A stretch of 64,000 nt of DNA, taken from assembly GCA_030762175.1 (NCBI GenBank), contig CM060846.1:239248012-239312011 (forward strand), given 5' to 3'. Under the pieces are notes generated by a model. It was not told the DNA's origin. It saw only the letters and a program-made list of their open reading frames with translations, and made no database searches. The stretch's first letter is position 1. Each line of letters opens with the position of its first letter. Made by a program: the position numbers and the translations under genes. The stretch comes from Metallyticus violacea. Lineage: Eukaryota > Arthropoda > Insecta > Mantodea > Metallyticidae. Below are positions 43,799-56,800 of the stretch, in pieces.

Positions 43799-43945
43799 CA
43801 GCAGCAGTAGCATTGGTAGCAGTAGTAGCAGCAGTAGTAGTAGCAGTCGTAGTAGTTGCAGCAGCAGCAGTAGTAGTAGTTGTTGCAGCAGCAGCAGTAG
43901 TAGTTGTAGTAGTATTAGAAGTAGTAGAAGCTTGAATATTAAATG
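43247..43945. repeat. (AGT)n microsatellite, ~0.7 kb, interrupted
   Basis: Some 230 AGT units with interruptions to AGC, GGT, AAT and TGT. It follows closely on the 3' end of the LINE, and R1-like LINEs often end at or seed microsatellites. Long open frames of Ser, Val, Thr or Leu in all phases are artefacts. Confidence 0.97.
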
Positions 43946-44810
43946 ACGTAGTAGTGGCAGTAGAAACAAACATTTTGTATGGCATGCAATCTTAATATGA
44001 ATCCCTCTTATAGATCATTGTAGTAGTCAATAACAATAAAAATATTATTGTAAAAGAGATTGTATATTTGAAAAAAAAAAAAAATAAAGGATAATAGACC
44101 AAGGTTAAATAAACAGGTGCTGGGCTAAAAAGAATTGAGAAGCCGTGGCTTTGTCGTAAGACAAGTCTTTTTCCCCCCTCCTTGGTATTATAAGTTCTAT
44201 AGTATAGGCTGGTATTGCCATGGATTTGGCAAAGGCCATTCAACCATTATTATTAATTTCCGTACGATAATCCTGCTGATGATCACTACTCGTGTTATGC
44301 GTCGCGAGTGGCACATTTTCTTTTGCAGGCAAACCATGAACTTGGACGTATTTTCTTTATCCTTCTACTCTGTAAATTTAGCTACCTAATTACCAAAAGT
44401 TGCCAAGAGTTCGTTGAACTCCTTTATCATACCTACCAAGTAACACAATTGCTCAATTCCATTACGCCAATAATATATCCTCAATCTCAAATGATATGAT
44501 TTACGTGATATCACTCCCCCTCTTGCATTTTCCTCATATAAAAAGATAAAAATGGGTAACTTACAAGCTGCTTGCTAAAATTTCCTCTCGTATTCACCTT
44601 CATTGCTTTCATGTACACGCGAAGCCGGGATTTCTACTCTTAATAATTTGGCTAGTTCTCGAACAGTTCAATCGAGCTCAATACACACCTTACGTAAGCA
44701 CAACTCGAGTTCAATTTAGTGACGATACAAATACTCCACTTGGGCTGCCAAGTCCATAATCATAAATACCATTAACTAAAAGTCAACAATATTAGAAAAA
44801 GAATATTGGC

Positions 44811-44875
<65 letters not shown>

Positions 44876-45593
44876 TAACATACCATACATTTACCAAGTA
44901 AAATTCTCAAGAAATTCTTATATTTGTGCCATTTTGCACTCAATAGCCGAGTTTTATTTTTATATCATGTATTTAATACGCCCATGCTGCCGCAGTAGTT
45001 TGACCTTGCTAAGACTGAGTTGAATACTTGCCCGTACATTCTAAACCGCTTGTGGACCAGTCGCACCTCATTTTTTTCACGAACGTCAGGGGAGGGTAGC
45101 GGAGAAAACTGAGCAAAGACCATCGATGCCGAGATGTTGTAGTGTGACTTCAACAAATACAGGCGGATATAACCAGTCGTAACGCACAGAAACAAGCAGT
45201 GGAAAGCCTCCCCCCCCAAAAAAAAATAACTTTTAGGATGCACATGAAATCACATTAAATATCCAGCGAAATTAAATGGGAAACTGTAATGTAGCAATGT
45301 GAAACGTAAAGGAAATAATTGATAAGGGAAAAGACATACGCTTTTAACAGTATAAATTGTGAATTGTTTAAACTTAAGCTACCTAATCTAACCAAAAAAT
45401 TTGCAACCTATCCGTTAACAGTATAACATTTGCAATTTTTTTCCTAAGCTTACCTAAGCTAACCTTAATTTGCAACGTACATGAAATAAAAGCTAAATTG
45501 CAACCTATGCTTTGTCCTCCTTAAAAAAGGTAACATTTATTATAGTAAGAAAAGTGTAGACAATTTATAAAGATTGAAAAAAAAAAAAAAAAG
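43946..45593. other. Non-genic sequence with a CA microsatellite
   Basis: No recognisable gene. A block at 45070-45115 (tttttcacgaacgtcagggg...gtagcggagaaaact) is an inverted, diverged copy of 45718-45760. Confidence 0.45.
44813..44864. repeat. (CA)n microsatellite
   Basis: About 25 CA units, followed by a short TA run. Confidence 0.95.
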
Positions 45594-45670
45594 TTAGCCT
45601 ATGGGGGATTCGAGCCTACTACCTTCCCTTTGGTAGCACGGCGCTATAACCAATTGAGCCATCAGGCTAA
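45594..45670 (-). repeat. tRNA-like sequence, probably a SINE head or tRNA pseudogene
   Basis: The minus strand has tRNA-type features: a possible acceptor pairing (ttagcct/aggctaa), a D-arm-like ggctcaattggttatagc and a T-arm-like ggctcgaatccccc. The anticodon arm does not fold properly and the T stem has mismatches, so I do not call a functional tRNA. The segment agggaaggtagt.gg.tcg recurs in the tandem repeat at 46698-46871, which suggests a shared tRNA-derived repeat family. Confidence 0.35.
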
Positions 45671-46040
45671 AATGAAAAATGAGATAATTTTCCACCTAAA
45701 TTAGTTGGCTGTGGAAGTGTGCTCGGTTTTCTCCGCTACCCGTCTCTGCCGTTTGTGAAAAGGATGCGTGACTGGCCACATGATCGTACACGCAGGTTCA
45801 ATCTCGGGTGCAAGTCACGACTCATTTCACGAGCGGCAGCCGAGAAAACCGAAGTCTCTTAAACAAAACTTCGCCTCCTTAGTGTTTGTTTGGAAAAGTG
45901 AGTGTTATCGCATCTTTGTGCTAGTTTGGAGCTGCGAATGTTATCGCTTCTTAGGGTTAGTTTGGAATTGGAATGTTATCGCGCTTCTTCTATTGCAATT
46001 CGCTATTAATTTATATACACACACTAACCTTAACCTCGGG

Positions 46041-46297
46041 TATCGCCATGAGTGGCCGAGGTCGTTTAGGCGCGGACTCGTGAGTGGTAGGTCTGGGGTT
46101 CAAATCCCACCTGGACCGTCCTCCCTGACTGAGGTTTTTTCCAGGTTTTCCTCAGTTCTCATAAATGGCAAATTCCGGGGAGGTGTCCTAAACTTAGGCC
46201 TGGAACTTTTCGTTCCTAAAAATTCCTTTCCCAATATATCATTTCATTTCATGTATTATCAGTGTCCACGGACGTTAAACACTAATTAAAAAAAAAA
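46041..46297 (+). mobile_element. tRNA-derived SINE (copy 4)
   Basis: Begins tatcgccatgagtggccgag, with A box, B box (ggggttcaaatcccacc) and the family body, and a poly(A) end. ctcggg flanks it at 46035-46040 and 46298-46303, a short target duplication. The conserved ggtgcctcagtag block near the 3' end is deleted. Confidence 0.88.
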
Positions 46298-46392
46298 CTC
46301 GGGAAAATAATAGCGACCAATGGAGCCAATGGTTTGCTGCTACTCACTATGGCCTGACGGCCTACGCTCGCCTCATTTTCGTATATATATTA

Positions 46393-46680
46393 ATAGCGGG
46401 TTGTGAGGTACTGTGTTAGGGGGTAAAATGTTGTAATGGTGGCAAATATGCATTTATTCCATCAGAAACAAAATTTCGTAAATATAAGTTATAGCGGATT
46501 GTATGACACTATGTTAGCGAATAAATCATTGTAATGGTGGCAAATATCCTACTCCAGCGGGGGAAAAAATCGTAAATATAAATTTATAGCGGATTGTGTG
46601 CGTAGTAAATTACAAGCGGATAAATCATTGTAATGATGGTAAATCTTCAGCAGCAGCAGAAAAAAAAAAAAAAAAAAAAA
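46393..46680. repeat. Three tandem units of 95-98 bp
   Basis: Units start at atagcgg (46393, 46491, 46586) and share gttag.g.ataaa.cattgtaatggtgg.aaata and cgtaaatata. The array is directly followed by the 87-bp duplication. Confidence 0.85.
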
Positions 46681-46697
46681 ATCGTAAAAATGCGAAC

Positions 46698-46871
46698 CCA
46701 CTACCTTCCCTATAATAAACAGTACGACCATATGAGCTAATATACTGACTTGATATGTTGAAGTCATAATACTTTCGGCTAGGTCCACTATCTTCCCTAT
46801 AATAAACAGTACGACCATATGAGCTAATATACTGACTTGATATGTTGAAGTCATAATACTTTCGGCTAGGT
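46698..46871. repeat. Exact-looking 87-bp tandem duplication of a tRNA-like unit
   Basis: Two units (46698-46784, 46785-46871) are almost identical. On the minus strand each contains a tRNA-like run (agctcatatggtcgtactg...gggaaggtagtgg). The low divergence indicates a recent duplication. Confidence 0.9.
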
Positions 46872-49512
46872 ACGCTCTCCTCGGCTGCCATTCATGAAAG
46901 AAGTGATTTGTACCCGAGGTTGAACCTCCATGTAACGAAAAGTGAGTAGTTCACGTGGTTCGGAATGTACGGTAAAGTGAGTTGAATAAGGAACAGTGCG
47001 CGAGAAATCGAGGTTAGTACCTATAGGGAGTTGCAGAGCTTGACGTGAAGAGACGCAAGGAGAGACAGACCAAAGGGGAGTCTACTCCTTTTTATTCTAG
47101 TAGCAAAACTCATGTGTTCCTGGGTGGTTTATTTCATATTATTGATTAGATATTTGGAATACCTCAGCTGTAAGTCGACTCAAGGTTTTAAAATTGTTCA
47201 TGTTTTATTTTAATGTGTTTTCTATTAGTAAATTTGAATGGCTCAAAATTGTTAATTAAATATCACAGTTTTGTTCTTCAGTTTATCGCAAAGTTGTTGT
47301 CTTGATATACATCTCTGCTCTTATGAGATGTATTTATTTTGTTGTCCAGTAACCCAGTTTGTGAGATATTCCTTAAGATATATTATTGTAATATTTTCAA
47401 CTTGTTTATAATACAAAGGAATAAATGTTAGAGTTTCACTTTCTTTCTATAATCACCTTTTTACGCGTACCCTAGAGGCTTGAATTTTATTTCAGATGTT
47501 AGCAGGTTTCAATCATTTAAATTTATGTTTAATAATGAAAAATTATCAATCTGGTAGTATGAACATAGTTAAATAATTATCTGAAGAGTGTGTTCTTACA
47601 GAGTGCTAGCCGAGATGAGCAGTTGCATATTAGTGCAGTATGCAAAAGCAATAATATAGCATAAATCCTTCCACCCACAAGCTCATGTCTTAATGTTGGT
47701 TTAAAATCTTGTATCAATATAAGGCATAAATAAGTTTTTACTTAAATGAGGAAGATGTAAGAGATTATTAAAAAAATATTTTCTAATTTTCTAATTAATG
47801 ACATAAGTTTGAACACGATGTTTAATCTGAATTTTTTTTTATTTACACAATCCATTATTAGTTAAACATGTTCATCAATTAGAAGGAATGTAATATGGCC
47901 TGTATGCTGTAACCATTTGTTGCCATTGATATTCCAAAATACATTAGTATTAGCTTGACAATGAAGCAATACATACTGCATTCTCTGCAAGTAAGAGATA
48001 TTAAAATATACATGCAAAATGCTGCACTAAGTAATGTTCCAAAGGTGGAACACTTCAATAATAGCATTTGTTCTTTATTTCATTATAATTCTCTAGTTGC
48101 TAAAATCAGCAACATATGGAAATATTTAGCCTTATGCATGAAATCAGCTTTCCAGTTCAAAAAGCAACAGATACTTAACATATTTATTTGTATTTCATTT
48201 AATACACATAATTTCTAGCTCTAACAAGACATAAGATTATATAAAAACTATACTATACACAGGCTGAATTTTGAAGTACAAACTGATAGCTAAAAAGAAA
48301 AAGAAAAGAACACAGAAAGGAAAAAGAAAAAAAAAAGGAGGAACAAATATGAAAAATTAGATATGAATTTTCTGGAGAATGTACATTTCTTTAAAGAAGT
48401 CAAAGCTCAACAAAAGTTACATATCCAATATAGGATCATCTGTTAAAAATGAAAAATATATTTGTAGTAATTAAAAATACTCATTGTCTCATAAACACCA
48501 GTAATAACAAAGAATTATTTCTGTATCTCACTGACCGTGAAAACATATTCTACACTTAATTTTATTCCAAAACTTTCTAATTTTATTTGAGACAGTCAGG
48601 GATTATTAGTACATTTATTAAATACATAAACAAATCATAACATACTTTAACAACAATTTTACTACAATACAGCCAGGAACATTTAATTGTACTACATACT
48701 TATTAACTAATCTAGTTAATAAACAGTAAAATCAAATAATTCCTTCTTGTGTATTTTCACTTCACTGTTCAGGTTCAAAAGTATATAATTTTTACATTTT
48801 TATGCAAATACTAAACTGTATTGTTTAGCCATTAGTTTTCTATTCTCTCTTTATAATTGACATTCCAGAATGCTTTACACCATTTTTTGCCAAAGTGTTT
48901 ATGTAAAGACATTTGTACACTAGATTAGGAACTTCGGGGTATCTTAAATAAACCAAAATGCTTTCCAAAATTTCTGTTTGCATTCTTGTCACCATGACTG
49001 AGAGATAGAAGTTTGACGTGTATATTACAGAAAGAAAGATGAACTGAAGTGAGTGTGTAAGGGTAAGCAAGAAAGCTATGGCTTTTAAAATGTTAATGAA
49101 TATTAGCCTATAATCACTGAATCAGTTAAATTCCATCCAATTACCTGATTATAAAATGATATTAAGTTTTAAAACATTCATGAAAGTTTAAAATATATCC
49201 TATTATGAATGTTCATGTTCAACACACAATTTTCTTCATCTTAATATACATATCTCTACCTTTGCTATAACAATGTTTCTCCAGTGCACATTTACTGGAT
49301 CTGACTATATTTTATTTATGATATCTGGACCTGTGGATCAAACATTAAAAAAGTACAAAGCCACTTATCACAAAGTGGTATAGTTGACTATTTTTTGATA
49401 TACATTTAAGAACTGCTGAATTTTAAACAAGATGATCCTATCAGATCTTGGGGCCAGCAACCCACTTCTTCAAAGCTGGGCTTTTCAATCTTTCAGCAAT
49501 TACAGAATTTAA

Positions 49513-49544
<32 letters not shown>

Positions 49545-49552
49545 ACAGAAAT
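46872..49552. other. AT-rich sequence downstream of the reductase gene
   Basis: No coding sequence is recognised. On the minus strand the last exon of the reductase ends at 49553 and its 3' UTR should extend into this stretch; an AATAAA on that strand at about 49311-49316 is a candidate poly(A) signal. An (AAAAC)n run lies at 49511-49546. Confidence 0.45.
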
Positions 49553-49669
49553 TTATTCTATTGCATGAAATCTCAGAATAGCTCTGCCCTGAATTTCTGA
49601 CTGACAAAGCTTTTTTATGACTTCACATGCTTCCTCTGCTGGAAATACAGAATGGGGTGGAGGCTCAAT
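49553..49669 (-). CDS. Reductase gene, last exon
   Basis: Encodes 38 residues (IEPPPHSVFPAEEACEVIKK onward) and TAA. Acceptor tttttcag precedes 49669. Confidence 0.88.
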   Translation of the reverse strand: MEPPPHSVFPAEEACEVIKKLCQSEIQGRAILRFHAIE

Positions 49670-50753
49670 CTGAAAAACAAGACAAAATTGAACTAGTAGT
49701 AATATTTCTTCCAATTCTCAATTCCAAAGCTGAATTAATGAATGCCTTACATTTCATTAATATTAACTACACTGCACAGTCTTAAGTTCAACAATGCTAG
49801 TGAAGTGGAACCTACCCTTTTTACTCATTAGGTTTTGGCATTTGTGTACAGATTTCTCCTTATTTTAAGAATCTTAACAGATATGAAAATTCCTGTCGAA
49901 GTTTACTGTTGAACACTTACTTCTCCTTTTGCTACTAGTTCCATCAAGTTCTTCAGCTGTTCTATTGTACCCATGTCAACAGGTTTTATGAGCTGCTGGC
50001 GCTCTTCTGCTCGTCTGCTGAACTTTGGAAGCAACTTTTCAGCAACTTCAGCGCTTATGAATACAACACCACCCTGGAAAACAAACACATACTTTTTAAA
50101 ATTTTAAAATTATTCAAAAAATTGTAAACCTCACAGGAAAATTGCATATGTACCATGAACTTTCATACACATCTTATTACCTCAATAAATAATGAGTTAC
50201 AATAGTATACTCCATATCGAGCATTGCAGCAAATCTTATGTCTATCTCTACCAAATAACATTTAGCATAAATTTCCATGGATTATGGTATGTTGTTTCGT
50301 GCTATTTATGTGAAAAAATAGCATAAAAATGTGCTTTGTGCTGATGTAATTCAGGTCTAAAATGTGGAGTTTGCACCATATTTTAGCCATATGTTGTTGA
50401 ACTTAGAATATTTAATTTATTATAATCTCTTGATCTGTGTTATGAACACCAAGATATAAACTGTGTGATGCTATATTGCATAGTGCATACCCTGAGGTTA
50501 AATAGTAATTTTGTCATCAAGAGAACAGAAAATTTAGTTTTGTGTTCCAATATGAATCAAGAAGGTACTGTAGGTAAACACTCAAAAGGAATTCAAAGAA
50601 ACAAATAGGCAGCTGCAATCTGAGGCAAGGTGTGTAAAAATTAACTACCAAGTAAAATGTAACAGTATTTCATGTCATAATCATTTTCATCACCACAGTG
50701 AAATGCATAATAAATTACACCGAACAACAACAAATTTGTGACATATATGGGTA

Positions 50754-50805
<52 letters not shown>

Positions 50806-53800
50806 TAATTCCTATGGGGAGCTGTAAACAGTTAAGGTCAGCAGAGCTGCAAACCAAGATGTTTGGGGATGTTTATTATTCCAATAAGCATCCCTAAACA
50901 TAGGGTTATCTTACCATCAATTTGCTGTTAAGAGACTGAGGTTATAGAAGTTTATTAAATCACAAACCAGTTATATTCAAAGCAGTAGATAGTGCAGATG
51001 CAATTTTTGTATTATTATATTTGGTTTTGTATAGCTTTTACTTAAATTGTTAGTCTGTGACATGGTATAAAGTTTGTACAACAGTGTGTTTAAAATGATT
51101 TAATGTTTAATAATACCCTGCAAGTGCATAAAAATTATGAGTTTCTGTTATATTTGTGGTCAGCTCACTGTAAAATGAAGAAATATCATCCACACAATAT
51201 GAAGTAATACGAACAGCATAAACTTTATTTTGAACATTTTGCATATTAGGAGACCAAGATAAAAATGGACTCTGCATATTTGCTGCAAAATGTGTTGTTC
51301 CAGAAGTGGTTGAAACACAGAAAACCATCAATTCCCTTTGGCATCCCCATAAAGTGGTAGGCACCCAAGAATCACTTTGATGCTTATTACTTTTGTATGG
51401 TTCAAGCAATTAAAGATATGTTGTGTAAGAAAGGAGGATTGCTATCTATTCCAATATACCTTCTGCACCTTTCCTGTTCCCCTCAGTGATTTGCTTCCTA
51501 TCCCGACACCTCTGGAATCAAATTGCATAGACTCAGAACACAAGGCCTGTTATCCTCGAACATCCATGCTTACAGATTCTGGATTTGTACTTAAAGTTAT
51601 GTTATCTGAACAAAACAAGGTAAACCAGGATAAGATATGGAACTTTGAAAAACCAAGGAAGAGCTATTAGCCTGAAGACTCTAACAGAGAAACTATCTTG
51701 CTGAAAATGTGAAAGAATCATTCTTTTCACTCCCATTAGAAACAGCTGTAGAAATATTTTTTAAGGAATACAATCTTGAGATCTGCATGGTTTACCAGAG
51801 GCTCTGAATATTAAACGCATCTCTGAAAAGCAGAGATTCTTCAAAGATGCAGCTAAATTAAGCTTCAATTATGTACTCCTCCTTAATAGCAACCAGTTAC
51901 TGTGAAGTTTTTAATTCTTATGCTGTAGATTTGAAAGAATCATACAGTTACCTGAAACCCTTATTTAGTTCAGTTCATTATAACATCTACAAATGACAAA
52001 CGTGTACAGATTTGAAAGTAATATCAATACACTGAACTACAAGGTTACACTAAACTCTGCTGTTTCCTGTGCAAATGGGAAAGTAGATATAAATATTCCC
52101 ACTTCAATAAATAGGAATGTCCTTTTTGCCAACACATGGAAACTGGAAAAATTAATGTTCAACATGAACCTCCAGTGGAACCAGAGACAGTTTTACTTCC
52201 TTTTCTTCACATAACTTGATTTCGTAAAAAAAATTGTTAAGAACTTGGATCAAAATGCACTGACATTCAAACAACTACCTACAACATTTTCTAAGCTAAA
52301 TGAGGCAAAGATTTAGGAAGAAGTTTTTGTGAGCCCATGAATTCATGTAATTTCCCAAGATGCTTCCATATTTCAGATTACATAAAATATCTAATTTTCA
52401 AACTCTCCTATAATACGTTCTCTTACCAATGTCTATGCCAGTTAAATTCCACCTTTTTCTCTTGAGAAGTAAATTTGAGTACCGCTCACTTAATCACAGA
52501 ACTGTTCCTTTAAGCTGAGACATTCTACAAGGCATGCTTTGATAGAAATAATTCCTTGGTAAGAAAGCTTCTCTTCCTCAGTAAAATTCTGGGAGTAACT
52601 TTTATTTTCTTATTTTATTTTATTTTCTTCCACTGAATACATACTGGCAGAAATTATAAATAAAGGCACTGGCCATTATTTCTTTATAACATGTTTTTAA
52701 CATTGGATTAGTATTCAGTAGTTTTGCTGGCTCAAAAACGTTTTTATTTTGAAAATCATCAATACTAAATAGTACTATTTTAATTTCACTTTCATTAGGC
52801 ACCTCAAGGACATGATCGCCTCATTCCAATTCTTTAACTCCCCTCCTACAGTCAAATTGATATGTGAATGTATGCAGCCAACTAGTTACCAACAATAATA
52901 TGTGTTGTCTGCTTTTTTAAAATCAGTTCATTAGTACACCTTAATGATTATTTTTGCATGTTTGAATATGTTTATAAACCACCCTAGAGATCTAGGCAAT
53001 TCACTAAAACAACCATATTGTGAAAGGGAAGGGAAAGATGAAAATGTGAAAAAATGACTTGCCGAACAAAAATTCTATAGAGGGCAGACAGCATCTTCAC
53101 AGCATTCTTCGTCACTGGAATTGTCACCACTATCTTCACATAGATTTATAGCTATGTTCTGAATTCATTCATCTCGTAATCCTTCCTTCACAAAGTCTTC
53201 CTCTTACAGTCGTTCCAAGTGGGCAACTCATTTCTGCCAATTGTCACAAGTTTAATGCTGTCCTCCAGTAATTTTCTTATATCTTTTATTTTGAATGTAG
53301 AATTCTTGTCTTCTTCCTCTCTTTTTATTTAAGCCCATATAAGCTCAGGGTTATATTGACAGTGATATGGAGAAAGCGATATTGCTTCCTGTCCCATTTT
53401 TGCAGCCAAATCATCAAACTTATATTTCCTGTAGTTGCTGCTGTGTTGTTTAACAAGGCAAAGCAATTCAGCTATTGTGTGTGTACAATTATGATGTATA
53501 TTATCGCTCTGAAGCCATGACAAAATGTCAGCTCTCCTAGAATTTACATTGGGTATTTTTTCTTTAGGCATAGAGCAATAGCTTGCATGGTCCACCACTA
53601 TCACACTTTCTTTTTCCACTCTTCGAAGGAGATCAGTAACCCATTTCCTAAACACTACATTATTCATCTCTTGATGATATTCACCACTACTTTTTGATTG
53701 AAACATTAAATCTTGCCCCTTCTATGAAACCATATTTGGCCATTCTGGCATGGCAGATTACAAGCCACGATCCTTTACCTAATGGGATCTTTAAACCATC

Positions 53801-56800
53801 ATTTCTTTTAGAACCCTGCTAAATAAAGCTTTTAGCATGGTTTTGGTTTACCCAAGTTTCATCAATGTAAATAATAGGATGGGGGTGTTCTTCTTTCTTT
53901 ATTGCATGCTGTTGCAGTTGTTTTTTGTGCATCTCTAAAAAAATCACAAATCTTTTCTTGGTAGTTTTCCAGATCTTTAAAAAGTTACACACTTTATACA
54001 CCACGACTTTCAACTATGGTGTAATACCACTCAAATTTTACATCATTATGCATGAGTAAAACACACAAATTAATGCACCATTAGAGAAAAATATAACCGC
54101 ACCAACTATAGAAGGGAGAACTGTTGCATTAGAAAAAGGGGAAAAGACAGTACTGAGGAGGTGGTCAGGTGAGGTGTGGAGTGCGGGATGAATGTCCTTG
54201 ACTGGCCTGGTTAGAGTGAACAGATTATAGTATATTTTTCAGTTACATGACTCTAACAATCTTCCATATAGATTTGAAAATGAGTTTCAGAAAAACCTTT
54301 AGAATACTACTCATACATATCATCTGATAGTAAGCATAAAAATTACATTCGAAAGTAATCTTTGGAGCAAGAATCCAAAGATTGTAAATTTTATGAAACA
54401 CTTGACAACATATGTGTTTACAGTTAAAATATCACCTCTTTGAAGGATCTACTTCAGTCACTCTTTTATGGTAAACTGTCATGATTACTGCATAATGTGG
54501 CTATTGTGAGGATATAATTTCTTGAATTTCCTTTTTGCAGTAGAGAATATTACTTGCTTGGATATTAAAAAAATTTACGTAACATTGTTAGTTACATAGT
54601 TAGAGCAAATAATTTGCTCAATATACTTACAAGGAAATGTTCCAAAATTGACATTAAATGATCGACAGTTGAAAATATATGAATCAATCTCATCATGGTG
54701 TTCTAGCATTGCACATAAAATATTATACATTTGATTTCTGCTCCTACATGTTTACTACTCTTAAGTCATACCATCATGTTGGACAACCATTTGGAAAATG
54801 GCATTATAAAAATTCATCCAAAAATTTAGCAGTGTAGAGGATCTTGAAAAATATGCTGCAAGCCCACCAAGTGTACCAAAACCAATTTACACTTGGGTGA
54901 GGTATTTAACTAAAACAATATTCAAAACACGAGCATAAAAATGGATGGACAAGCTTCTGGATGTGTGGCTGTAATTAATACTTAACTAACTCACAAGTTT
55001 CCTGCCATAATAGCATGCTATCATTTGACTGTGCAATTAATTTCTCATCACATTTGAATTCTGATATGACATACAGAATAATTAGTGCAATAGCCTGGGT
55101 ATATCAATCATTATATCACAGAATTCTACAAATCTTTCTTTAATTACTTCATCATCCATTTCTACATGAAGTAGAACAGTAGCTGAACTTTGATCACCAC
55201 ATCCATGTTTTTATCACTTAAGAGTTTTAAAAAGAACCTCAGTATTACTTTTAGATTTTATGAGTTCCTTTGGTATTTGATTAAAAAGTCCTTTGAAACA
55301 GTGAAGGTATACAAATGCTCTACTAATAGATGATATTATTCAGTGAAATATTTTAAAATCTACATTATTTTCCTGGTAATCATGGGCCCCATAGGCCAAT
55401 TCTTGTTTACCCAGAAAACATGCTGCATTGAAAAGTCTCTTAAGTATGTACTTGTTCTGCTTTACCTTTCAAATATGCATGAATAATAAATAAATTGTAC
55501 TTATGAAGCTGTAGACAATGGGGTGGTAATATATACTACACTTGAAAAATGAACAATGCATGAATATTTCATTTTTGAGCTTGTAATCAAGTTTAGTCAT
55601 TATTCAATTTTCCCCAAAGGCAGCTATATTTACAGATGAATTTAAATGGTTAACAGTCATTAAATGTTTGACTATAGATTTCACCAAGTTCTCCCAAATG
55701 TTTGAAACCTGTTTTGGTCCAAGTGGTATTTGTATTCTTTTAAATTGCAGATAATACCAGTAGAAAGACAGTTCAGTTCACTACTACTGACTTAACATTC
55801 ACATTTACAGTACACAGTAGGCTGAAAATATCCCTTAACCAACAAAAAACTCATCTGAAGCAAGCATGGTTTTCTATTTAAAATGAAAAGTGTTTTCCTG
55901 ATGTCAATGGTGCACAGACAGCTGCCTAATCAATATATGTCAATATTGCTCTGGCTCCCTCATATGATTGAGCATAGCATAATGTAATGTATTTTATCTA
56001 TGAGTATGTTATGTTTTGAAGAAAGTTTAAAAGTAATTATTAAGTATTACTTTTAAAATGGATTAGTACAATGGTAAAATAAATTGTTACAGAAGCAGTG
56101 CTTCACTTACTTCTCCTGAATATCACTGATATTAATATTGATTTAATCTGTGATATCTAAGCTGAAATATATTAATGTGGTTTTCGAATGCTGTATGTAA
56201 AATTATATGTATACCTCCAAATAATGTGGAAGAGAATTAACAGTGTATATTATGTAAAAATGAAATTTTTATTGGGTTCCTGTCAAATGCCTCATTAGGA
56301 CATGACCATTATTGCGCATCATTGGAATTTGATTATACATGTACCATGCATCCTATTTAAGTCGGCCAGAAAATTGATGCTTCTGGTATTTGTTCAATTT
56401 GTGACTAACTAATTGTTGCATGCATGCTTAGCTGATGGTTGACTGAAACATGTGGAATGCTGCAAAATTCACTCCAAAGAATATACAATTAATCTCAGAA
56501 AAGAAAAGGAAGTAAAATAAAAATTAATTCCTATTAAAATAATGAACTCATATTGAACATTACATAACATTAAATCCTTTGAAAATACCTTCGTTTTTTG
56601 TTGAAGCTAATGAATAAAATTTATAAGGAAGTTAGTAAAAACTTGCTAGGTATTTTATGTGAAGTGTTTAAGTAGAACTGAACTCTTTCACTCTTTAGAA
56701 AGCTGTTGCCCCAGCAAGCATCAGTAACAAACACAGTTTTATTATCTATTTAGCTTTCACTTTTGATGCTTCCACATGAGCAACAAGACTCATATATAGT

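Noticed and set aside
43188..43985. Long open frames of poly-Ser, poly-Val, poly-Thr and poly-Leu on both strands
   Set aside because: They are produced by the AGT trinucleotide repeat in every phase.
45594..45670. Functional tRNA gene
   Set aside because: Acceptor pairing exists but the anticodon arm does not fold; kept only as tRNA-like repeat.
46549..46891. Membrane-protein-like open frame with an internal repeat
   Set aside because: The repetition is the 87-bp tandem DNA duplication read in an open phase.
51107..52240. Several open frames inside the reductase intron
   Set aside because: No recognisable domain, no consistent frame or splice sites, composition like the intron.
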